DNA from: Antedon mediterranea
Lineage: Eukaryota > Echinodermata > Crinoidea > Comatulida > Antedonidae
Assembly: GCF_964355755.1 (NCBI RefSeq)
Contig: NC_092673.1
Location: forward strand, 9,555,001-9,619,000
DNA length: 64,000 nucleotides
Direction: 5' to 3'
The notes below the pieces were generated by a model. It was not told the DNA's origin. It saw nothing but the letters and a program-made list of their open reading frames with translations, and searched no databases. Positions 55,081 through 64,000 of the stretch are shown here, one piece after another; the stretch's first letter is position 1, and each line of letters begins with the position of its first letter. The position numbers and the translations under genes were made by a program.

Positions 55081-56145
55081 CGTTGGTGAATTTCTATTTT
55101 TTTGTATTTCACGACATGGATATCACAACGAAAATCAACTTTGGATCAATGAATTGATGAAGGGGTTGTCTTAAGGGGGGTAGTTGTCCAGGGGTGATAT
55201 TACACCTGAAAATATCTATAAAATGCTTTATTGTATTCTGTATTGTAGAGTATAGCCATCTCACCACAAAAATATACTTTATATTTAATTTTTTTAATGA
55301 GAAATATAACGTACCATAAAAATAAATGATTAAAAACAAAATATTTTATTAGATGTTTAATACTAATTAAACTGATGGATTGTGGTAATGAATTGCTTAT
55401 ACTGTTAAAAATATAAAGAAAGTAGAATCCAAAATGTGAATGCTTCCCTCTATACATGTTTTTTTTATTCGCTATCTAGTTTCTTTTGATTTGAACATGT
55501 TCTTGGTTGTGCAACAGAAAAAACTTAATCCAACAGCATTATCATGACATCATATCAAAGTCATCCATCTGAAAAATAAAAAGAAATACATGTCATTGAT
55601 GAAAAAACAAATTTTTATATTTATCCTTTAATAAAATAGTTAGTTATTACTTGTATGGACACTTAACCAAAAGTGTGTGCCATTGATTCTAAAATTAATG
55701 CCAATAAAACACTTAATAAATACAGAACAGAAACTGAAATACTTTCTGTTTTGATCTCTCTGTTTTGATCTCTCTGTTTCTTTATTTTGTTCTATTTGGT
55801 AGAATTCAAACAATTAGAAAAAAAGTAATACTACAAGTAATCATTCCATTAAGAATAGCCAGTTAATTACCAATATAAACAGCCTTGGGTTACAATCATT
55901 TAATTGCATGTGCCAGATTAATTTTTTTAGTACAATGCTTGTTTTATTTATTTATTTAATTAATATTCAGTATATCACTGGGCAGTTTAAAGTTTCTTCT
56001 AATGCCTGTAAATGTATATATGATGATATATTAAAGTCACATTGATTGAATTGGACAAACCATATTATACAAACCAAGCTGTGACATAAGGACATAAGAG
56101 GCCTTAATTAAAAGGTGACCTGCATATGTCGAGGAAAAGTTAAGG
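55081..56145. other. AT-rich intergenic
   Basis: No feature supported apart from a triplicated TGATCTCTCTGTTT word at 55750-55785. Confidence 0.35.
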
Positions 56146-56524
56146 ATGTAATACAACAACAATCGATAATGATTTGGAAGAAGGGCTTGCCAACTATGAA
56201 GGAATGATAAATGAGGTAAGAGTTAAAGCTCCAACAACAAAGATTGTGCTTTCTACATTGTGCCCAAGAACTGACAGTGAAACCACTTATTTAGAGACAC
56301 AAAGCTTACCAGTACAAGAAAAGAACACACCTAAAAGAAAACGAAATAGACAAGGTGGTAAGAACAAATTTCAAAATAATATACAAAAGGATAAAGTTAA
56401 ATTAGCTTTCAACAATGTTAATCACTTAACAAAAGCTAAAATAAAGGAAATAGATGAAATAAAAGCTGCAATCTTAGAGAGAAGAAAAGCTGCAAGAAAA
56501 CATAGATACAGAACAAAGACAACA
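56146..56524 (+). pseudogene. LINE ORF remnant with SGNH-esterase-like piece
   Basis: In frame from about 56146: GCNTTTIDNDLEEGLANYEG then VKAPTTKIVLSTLCPRTD. G-x-N and the following KIV-S-L-PRTD pattern match part of the SGNH-hydrolase (esterase) domain found in CR1/L2-type LINE proteins. It then jumps to a Lys/Arg-rich linker (KIKEIDEIKAAILERRKAARK) typical of the region between endonuclease and RT, so the endonuclease has been deleted. The frame is cut by a foldback element at 56525 and continues at about 59795. Confidence 0.6.
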
Positions 56525-56526
56525 TA

Positions 56527-59500
56527 CTCTAGTAGCTAGATCAACTTTCGTATGCACTTTGAGGTCCAGAGAATTTGACTTCAGAAATTGGTTTAGGGTG
56601 GTCAAACAATCATTTTTGGCTTGGTTACACATTTTGAAAATGTGGCGAAAGGTCAAAAGGTCAGGGTGAAAGGTCATAAGACCAAACACCAATATGTCCT
56701 TAAATCTCAACAACTACTTGTCACAGCGAAGTAATTTTGGTCTCAAATTGATCAGAAGGTATACATTTATATTCAGTCTAATGGGACATTTTAGTCAAAA
56801 ATGACCGGAAATGCCATTTCTGACCTTTGACCCACACCTCAGGGTATGTATGTATCTCCGTAACTACTGATTGTAGACACTTAAATTTGGTCTTAAATTG
56901 TTTGAAATAAATATTTATTATTTGTAGCACATTTTTAAAAATGTTACAAAAGGTCAAAGGGTCAAGGTCAGAGGTTATATGAACAAATAAAAATAGATAC
57001 TTGTATATCGGCAACCACTCGTCGCAGCAAGTCAATTTTAGTCTCAAAATGTTCAGAAGGCATGCTTTCATATTCAATCTAATGGGACATTTTAGTCAAA
57101 AATTATCAGAAATGCCATTTCTGACCTTTGACCCACATATCATGGCATCTTCATATCTCTGTAAGTACTGGTCGTAGAAACTTAAATTTGGTATCAAATT
57201 GTTCGAAATATACATATTTACATTCATTTTAATAGAAAATGTGGTTAAAAGATGAACAGAAATACTATTACTAATGTTTCAAACAAAAAACATATCTCTA
57301 CATAACTTATCCTTAGACAGTAATGTTATGCAATAACTGATACTTAAATTGTTTCAATTTCAAGTACTAGTTATTGCTGACCCCAAGAACATTGATAGAA
57401 ACGTCAAGCTCAACAGTTCTTTTCAGAATGCTAGAAGTAACTTGCCATGTGTATCCGATTAAACTCCCCGGGCATTTATTGTTCAAAGGGGTTTTTAGGG
57501 GCAGGGGAGGCATCTTTATTTGTGGTATAATATGGTAATATGTATAATCAAATAAATACCACCTAGATGTAAAAAAAAAATACAGCACAATTAATATCAA
57601 AAAGTGAAAAAAATGCTTGGTAAATTGTAGATTATGGTAGTTAATGTAATGTGTTGTGATACAATTATTGTGTAAATGCATGTGGCGGGCGTATTCCACA
57701 TGGTGTTCTATTAGAGGGAATGGTGGCGTTTATTTGAGAGAGGCTTTTATTCAAAGCGGTGTTAATTCGAATAAATATTCTAATTTCAATAATTATAATT
57801 CGTTTCTCAACTGATAAAAGGTACTTTACATGATTCGTTGTTTTCTTTATGCTTTTTAACGAAATGTTTCTGTCTTTTAGAATAAAAGTGACACTGTCAT
57901 AGATAACATTAAATGGATCTTCTCTTCCAGGTGCCAGTATAATGATATAAAACAATGACACATCATTATCCTGACACAATTGCACTCATAATGGATCTTC
58001 ATTCTATCATCTGTTTGTTTGTGACTACAATTTGACAACAATCTGTACAGTGTTGTAGTATGATTTTATCATGATAACTTCTGATGCTTTTATTATCAAT
58101 GAATTCAGTACCTAAAACATGTCAAAGTTTCTAGTGGTATTGATAATAAATCTCCAGAAACATATATTGTTTTATTATCTACACTGGGAACAGACGTGTA
58201 TAATATACACCGACAAAACTTATACATATTATAAGTTTTGTCGGTAACATTCAAAAATATTATGCAACAGTGTTACGGAATAATGACAATGAATTGGTCT
58301 ATTATAGTTGTCTGTGATACCTTTTATTACATGATTGTACTTGCAACAGGATAGAATGAGGTTTAATCCAGTTATTATTCTTATTATATTAATTTTTTTT
58401 TTTTTTATCTGGGGTGTATTTATTTGATTATACATGTTACCATTATTACACCCAAACAAAGTAAACGCCTTCCCTGAATAACTAAATGCCCGGACCTTTT
58501 ATTCGGGTAACTATAGTAAGTTACTTCTAGCATTCTTAACTGTTGAGCTCGAGTATTTATTCGAATTAACACCCGCTTTGAATAAAAGCCTCCATTCCCT
58601 CCAATAGAACATCATGTGGAATAAACGCTCCGCCACATGCATTTACAAAATAATTGTATCACAACACATTTCATTAATTACCATAATCTACAATTTACCA
58701 AGCATTTTGACATAATGTTATCATTTTTTTATATTAATTGTGCTGTATTTTTTTACATCTAGGTGGTATTTATTTGATTATACATGTTACCATATTATAC
58801 CCCAAATAAAGATGCCTCTCCTCCCCCTAAAAACCCTTTTGAACAATAAATGCCCGGGGCGTTTAATCGGATACACATGGCAAGTTACTTCTAGCATTCT
58901 GAAAAGAACTGTTGAGCTTGACGTTTATATCAAAATGTTCTCGTGGACAGCAATAACTAGTAGGCCTACTTGAAATTGAAACAATTTAAAGTATCATATT
59001 GTGAAAAGTTGTGTAGAGATATGTTTTTTGTTTGAAACATTAGTAATAGTATTTTCTGTTCATCTTTTAACCACATTTTCTATTACAATGAATGTAAATA
59101 TGTATATTTCAAACAATTTGATACCAAATTTAAGTTTCTACGACCAGTACTTACAGAGATATGAAGATGCCCTGGTATGTGGGTCAAAGGTCAGAAATGG
59201 CATTTCTGATCATTTTTTACTAAAATGCCCCATTAGACGGAATATGAATGCATGCATTCTGAACATTTTGAGACCAAAATTGACTTGCTGCGACCAGTGG
59301 TTGCCGAGATACAAGTACCTTTATTTATTTGTTTATATAACCCTTGACCCTGACCCTTTGACGTTTTGTAACATTTTTCAAAATGTTTTTCATATAACAA
59401 AATATATATTTCGAACAATTTAAAACCAAATTCAAGTGTCTACGACCAGTAGTTACGGAGATAAATATATGCCCTGGGTTGTGGGTCAAAGGTCAGAAAT

Positions 59501-59789
59501 GGCATTTTCGGTCATTTTAAACTAAAATGTCCCATTAGATTGAATATAAATGTATACCTTCTGATCAATTTGAGACCAAAATTACTTCGCTGTGACCAGT
59601 GGTTGTTCAGATTTAAGGACATATTGGTGTTTGGTCTTATGACCTTTCACCCTGACCTTTTGACCTTTCGCCACATTTTCAAAATGTGTAACCAAGCCAA
59701 AAATGATTGTTTGACCACCCTAAACCAATTTCTGAAGTCAAATTCTCTGGACCTCAAAGTGCATACGAAAGTTGATCTAGCTACTAGAG
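56527..59789. mobile_element. Foldback element with 1.2-kb inverted arms and TA target duplication
   Basis: Left arm 56527 to about 57780 and right arm about 58540 to 59789 are inverted copies, beginning CTCTAGTAGCTAGATCAACT. TA flanks both ends (56525-56526, 59790-59791). Each arm contains two to three diverged sub-repeats of about 290 bases with AATGGGACATTTTAGTCAAA and GGTCAGAAATGGCATT words. The roughly 0.8-kb centre includes a perfect 16-base hairpin. No transposase frame is visible. Confidence 0.9.
58209..58245. repeat. Perfect short hairpin in the centre of the foldback element
   Basis: ACCGACAAAACTTATA and its exact inverse are separated by CATAT. Confidence 0.9.
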
Positions 59790-59794
59790 TAACA

Positions 59795-60130
59795 GTGAAA
59801 AGTTATGGCAAAAGTACCAAGAAAAAAGAATCTAGTAAAAAATTTAATTGCTAGGAAGATTACAGAAAGTAGAGTCAATAAATCAGTTGATATTGCAAAT
59901 AAAGGGGGACCATCCTGCAGGGACTTTTGGGATATCCTAAAAATCAGGTATCACTTGTATTAAATTATTACAGTCAAAAGTCAGTTTTGGACAATGCTAA
60001 AAATAGTGGGAAAATCATAGATAAAGATTGCTTTGCCTATCTAGTAAACAGAGTAAATGAAATGTACAATAGTTCTTACAATACTGACAATAATCTATAT
60101 ATAAATTTACGTAAGGACAAAATTCGGTAA
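59795..60130 (+). pseudogene. LINE linker remnant, continuation of 56146-56524
   Basis: Reads EKLWQKYQEKKNLVKNLIAR, then NKSVDIANKGGPSCRDFWDILK, and after a frame slip LVNRVNEMYNSSYNTDN, ending at TAA (60128). GG-x-SC-x-DFWDILK is the familiar linker before the RT in several LINE clades. Confidence 0.65.
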
Positions 60131-61445
60131 ATCGCGCCTTACTTCTAGAATTTTTACTCGATGGTATGTAAAGTTGGTTCGTACTTTCGGTACTGATTTT
60201 AACCACCTGATGTAACCCTGTTTACTAATTAAATTAAGTTAGATAATTAGTTATTGACGATTAAAACGAATTTAGGTTCAACGATTTGCCCCAAATAGGG
60301 GTGTTTTCAGATCGTGGTATACACTGTTTAATGGATGTCCGTCTTGAAAAAATACCCGCCACAAAAATGCGAGGAGGCTTCGCATTTTCCTATCTCCTAC
60401 GATAATTGTTTTTAATAGCTGAAAACCGGTTGAACAGCTAGAGTACAGCATCATAATGTTGAAGACAGGCCGATTTTCTTAAAAAAATACTATTTTGATA
60501 TATTTAATATACGATTATACAAATGTATTGATTTGCGATGAATGGAACATCCCAATCTCTCAGTCTGCCAAAGTTTGGTTTAACACAAGTAGGTAAATTG
60601 ATGAGTCCTTGGTTTAACACATACGGTAGGTAAATATATGGGCCCTTTGAGAATAAACTTGCAATACTTTGACAATACTGTACTGTAAATACCTATAAAC
60701 TATTTTCGGTCCTCATTTGAATCGAACATTTCTTACTGTGAATGTTCGTACTGTTAGATGATACAAATAAACTTTATTACTGAGATTGTGGATAGGCTCT
60801 ACTGTTAGATATATAAACACATTATTATATACAAATAAACTTTATACTGACAGTTCCTTCTCAACGTTTGTATTAATTAATAATTACCAATAATATAAAC
60901 GTTGTAGTGGTGTATCGTGACATGTACTTTAATATTTCAATCGATTATGACAGTGACAGTTTTAACAAGTATTAAATCGCAAATGTTTTACTGTATTTAG
61001 AGGTATATTATTTATAGGCCTATAAAACATGAACAAAATATTTCGTTACTGAGTGGATAAAGAATATATTTAAAAATTGTTCTTCTTTGTACCTATCCGC
61101 TTTCCCATCCCTCAACCATAATGTTACATACAAAACACAAATTGGGTTTCTTTAAATGAGTCCAAATCAAAAATTTGGACTCATTTGTGATAAGTTTCTC
61201 CTTCGGAAGTAATTCCCAGGGTGCTAATTTTAGCTGACTACATAAATCATCGTGTCTATTTATTCGTTTCTGTAAATGACAATGTATTATAGTCCTGCGG
61301 TACGTACATTTGAAATCGCCAGTTTTGTTACGCTGAAATGACTGTATTCGAGACCCATCTGTGGGCACGACCTAGATGGTACGAAGCGAGCGTGCCATCT
61401 AGTATTAATAATGATCATCATTCTTTATATAAGAATAGTTCTACA
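60131..61445. other. Intergenic with hairpins
   Basis: Hairpins: AAAATGCGAGGAGGCTTCGCATTTT (60365-60389), AAATGAGTCCAAAT-CAAAA-ATTTGGACTCATTT (61156-61188) and AGATGGTACGAAGCGAGCGTGCCATCT (61373-61400). The minus-strand open stretch 61368-61093 shows no recognised domain. This stretch may be an insertion separating the LINE linker (59795-60130) from the RT at 61446. Confidence 0.45.
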
Positions 61446-61812
61446 GATAATACATGAAGCACTGTTCGTTGCAAAATATAATAAAGCCCCAGGAGTTGAC
61501 AATATTACGAATGAACTTCTAAAAATGGTGGTAATGCAATTGAAATATATCTAAACTAATGTAAAGTATTTAACAAATTATTACTAATTGAAAAGATCCC
61601 GAGTGAATGGAACTTGAGTATAATTGTTCCAATCTTTAAAAAAGGCAATAAAACAGATTTCAACAACTGTAGAGGTATTTCACTAACTTCATGTATATCA
61701 AAAATATTTAACAGGGTTATTTCTATGAATATTTCTAATTTCATTGAAAAGGAAGATCCGCTTTCAGAAGTCCATGGAGGCTTCAGAACTGAACATAGAT
61801 GTGAAGATCATA
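61446..61812 (+). pseudogene. LINE reverse transcriptase fragment, N-terminal half
   Basis: Motifs: KYNKAPGVDNITNELLKM, EKIPSEWNLSIIVPIFKKGN, NNCRGISLTSCISKIFNRVI and VHGGFRTEHRCEDHM. An in-frame stop lies near 61552. After HMPGI the protein-like pattern stops and 61816-62540 is unrelated. RT resumes at about 62548. Confidence 0.85.
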
Positions 61813-61815
61813 TGC

Positions 61816-62540
61816 CTGGCATTTTGTTTTGTTTATTCTGTTTAATTATTTATTTATTTTCCTCTAAAATCCGGTTCCGGATTGTCCACAGTGACTGCAG
61901 TAGTAGTAACAGATAATAAGATTGTTGTTATTTAATGACATAAGTTAGCATAAGAGGCTCCGTGCATTAAAGCAGACCTTACTTTTTAACTAGGTCATTC
62001 GATCCGAGGTCGATTATCAAAAATCTGGCTTGAATGTTGCCACTTGATTTACAAAATGAGTTAGGTCGTTTATCTTTAGGCCGGGCACCCCCCAAAGAAC
62101 AGTATTATCATAGTGATGACTGATTCGGAAGTCAGGCAAAGGTCGATGTGAACCGAGTATGGAGTCGGACGAATTACCCAAGCCGTGTGATGGAAAGCGA
62201 GGCTTTCGCTCAAACCGGAAACGAATGAGTTGAGCCTAGGACACAACCAGACAACATAATTACAGAAAAGTACGAAAAATCGAACAGAATGGGGGTAAGA
62301 TAAGGTGTTAGATAAATTCCAGTCAAAGTATATTGTGTGAGTTCACACAGCCTATAAGTGTATGAGGATAAAATAAACTGGTAAATGTAAAAGTGAAAAT
62401 TATTTTACTTAGCCAAAAACTGGCGTGGTAATCTGTTGACAGCGTGAGGTGAAGAGGATGAGATGCTCACGCTGTCAAAAGATGATTGCGAGAGCGCCCC
62501 GCAATCACGTGATTTTTACCCTTAAAAGTATTTTGACATG
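61816..62540. other. Unassigned insertion within an RT remnant
   Basis: It separates two RT halves that belong together. It holds a GC-richer block at 62130-62235 (GATGTGAACCGAGTATGGAG, CCGTGTGATGGAAAGCGAGG) that looks like structured RNA, and a hairpin TTGACAGCGTGAG ... CTCACGCTGTCAA at 62437-62477. No ORF, and no terminal repeats that I can prove. Confidence 0.45.
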
Positions 62541-62547
62541 TAGATCC

Positions 62548-63015
62548 TGGACTTCCGAAAAGCTTTTGACAGTGTGTGGCATGAAGGCATATTAAAATCA
62601 GCATGGGATGCAGGGAGAAGGGGAAAGGTTTGGCGAATCATCAAATGCTAATATATAGTAATGTCAAAGCAAAGGGGGAAATGATCTTACAGATCAATTC
62701 AATGTAAATAAGGGTGTTAAACAGGGTTGCGTTTTATCCCCAATAATATTTTGTATCTTTATAAATGAATTTGTTGAAATGCTTCGTAACAATGATTTTG
62801 GAGTTAGAATGAATGGTTCATGGATGGGTGGCCTCTTTTGGGCCGATTATGTTGGTTTGCTAGATAATAATGAATTTGAAATGTTAAAAATGCTAGATAT
62901 TGCAGGGAAATATGCAATGGAGTGGAAGTTAAGCTTCAATTATGAAAAATCTAATGCTAGAGAGTTGATTTTTTCAAAGCCTTATTCAGAATGTACATAT
63001 TTATATTCGCTCTAA
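62548..63015 (+). pseudogene. LINE reverse transcriptase fragment, palm half
   Basis: ILDFRKAFDSVWHEGILKSA, then after frame slips VNKGVKQGCVLSPIIFCIFI and the catalytic region, which reads FWADYVGLL: the second Asp of the F/Y-x-DD motif is replaced by Tyr, so the enzyme is dead. It ends CTYLYSL at a stop directly before the 5S-headed SINE. Confidence 0.85.
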
Positions 63016-63358
63016 TGATACAGCTTAACACCATTGAAACACCGGTTCTCGTCAGATCACCAAAGTTAATGAGCGACGTTGGGCCTGGTTAGAGTTTGGA
63101 TGGGAGACCATCTGGGAATATCGGGTGCTGTATATGGAGCTGGGGTCCCGTTAGGCATTTGAAATCAGCATTGCTGACTCTTATGGCAGCCCCTGCATCT
63201 AGTATCTGCCTTTCTTCTGGTGAAGGTGGGCACTGGACGAGAGAAGCCATTGATTAATGTTAGGACCAATCAAGGTGCTTTAAACAGTCCTGGCTTTGTT
63301 TGTATCAAACCTGTTAGTGGCGGTAATTATCGGTGTTGGTTTCGATTGAATAAAAAAA
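63016..63358 (+). mobile_element. SINE with 5S rRNA-like head
   Basis: 63029-63135 resembles 5S rRNA: GAAACACCGGTTCTCGTCAG, ATCACCAAAGTTAA (box A), GGATGGGAGACCATCTGGGA (box C) and ATCGGGTGCTGTA. The body follows (GCATTGCTGACTCTTATGGC, GGTGGGCACTGGACGAGAGA) and an A-rich tail (GAATAAAAAAAAAG). It differs from the SINE at 1470 in having no evident tRNA-like head. Confidence 0.8.
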
Positions 63359-63364
63359 AAGTTT

Positions 63365-63845
63365 TACGCAAAAATTTTCGGAATTATGACATTTGACCCT
63401 CGACACTATTTCTCAATATTGTCATATTTCTCAATATTTTCATTGTTTTGGCCTCAAATGACTCGGATACAGGTTTTCTAAAGCCAGCATAGAACTGTTT
63501 AGTAATTTTCAAAGTCACACCTACCTTTGTTACTTCCCTCGAAAGTATGCAAATTTGTAGTACAAGAGGTGAAAGTTGTCATATCTATATCGGTCATTAG
63601 AGATACATAAGGCAATTCACTGTAATTTGCATATTTCATATAACTTATTGTACTACTAATTTGCATACTTTCGAGGTGCTTGACTTTTGGAATTACTACG
63701 GTCCTATACTGGCTATATAAAACCTGTATCCAAGTCATTTGAGGCCAAAACAAAGTCTGAACATACATTTTAGTTGCATTATATGCAAATATTGAGAAAT
63801 AGGGTCGAGGGTCAAATGTCATAATTTTTTCGTAAAATGTTTTAT
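63365..63845. repeat. Nested palindrome
   Basis: The outer arms (63379-63475 and 63718-63825) share TTATGACATTTGACCCTCGA, TATTTCTCAATATT and GGCCTCAAATGACT. The inner arms share CCTCGAAAGTATGCAAATT (about 63536 and inverted at 63658). A minus-strand open frame crossing it is not a gene. The text resembles the GGTCAAAGGTC-type elements at 56.5-59.8 kb in style only. Confidence 0.8.
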
Positions 63846-64000
63846 TAGAGCAAATAAAAATATGCACATTCTGAATAAGGCTTTGAAAAAATCAACTCTC
63901 TAGCATTAATGGTTTTCAAAATATGGGAAGACTGTAATTTCACCCCTTTATTTGCATATTTATTGTAATTTGTACTTCTAATTAGCATAATTTCGAGTTG
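63846..64000. other. AT-rich window end
   Basis: Nothing supported. AATTTGCATATT-type words continue the preceding repeat. Confidence 0.3.

Noticed and set aside
61093-61368. A 91-codon minus-strand open stretch.
   Set aside because: Not repetitive, but no recognisable motif and no splice or start support; left uncalled.

Overview
The window reads as repeat-dense, AT-rich non-coding chromatin of a metazoan. A marine deuterostome, most likely an echinoderm or a close relative, fits best. This is an inference from three things: a Gypsy element with the Gmr1-type pol order described from deuterostomes, 5S-rRNA-headed SINEs, and frequent TAGGCC-rich patches. I see no bacterial operons, CRISPR array or intact RNA gene. 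Almost every long open frame is a piece of a transposable element, usually broken.

Layout. 1-3.4 kb: a LINE reverse-transcriptase (RT) remnant split by a 5S/tRNA SINE and by a TA-flanked terminal-inverted-repeat (TIR) element. 3.4-7.6 kb: a nearly full-length but broken CR1/Jockey-like LINE on the minus strand with a PHD-like finger, endonuclease (EN) and RT. 8.3-10.2 kb and 23.6-26.4 kb: two copies of one TIR element, each with a 6-bp target duplication, carrying 10 and 23 copies of a 75-bp satellite. 11.7-13.2 kb: a decayed intronless gene with DFSENY, SDGAGSQ and HGKGPIDG motifs, surrounded by palindromic TTCTATAGAA arrays and six GTCCCGTCCG-type 15-mers. 14.9-17.5 kb: a MITE, a tRNA-derived SINE and a second TA-flanked TIR element. 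19-21.5 kb: diverged tandem repeats. 23.0-23.6 kb: the GIY-YIG end of a Penelope-like element. 27.0-32.1 kb: a palindrome-rich element containing two nested Helentron-like elements of equal length. 33-39 kb: short tandem repeats, SINEs, an RTE-like LINE and an L1-like fragment.

40.4-55.1 kb holds a multi-exon gene of unrecognised function. Its first coding segment is split by a 9.7-kb Gmr1-like Gypsy retrotransposon (long terminal repeats (LTRs), tRNA-Pro-like primer site, gag, protease, integrase, RT, RNase H, CCAAA target duplication). That element is itself split by a full-length RTE-like LINE. Inverted copies of a roughly 270-bp repeat lie outside the gene on both sides.

56-60 kb: a LINE remnant with an SGNH-esterase-like piece, split by a 3.26-kb foldback element. 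61.4-64 kb: another broken RT, a second 5S-headed SINE and a nested palindrome.

The genes do not form a pathway. The window is a record of serial insertion. The least familiar components are the satellite-carrying TIR element, the DFSENY/SDG gene with its repeat setting, the nested Helentron-like pair, and the gene between inverted repeats at 40-55 kb.
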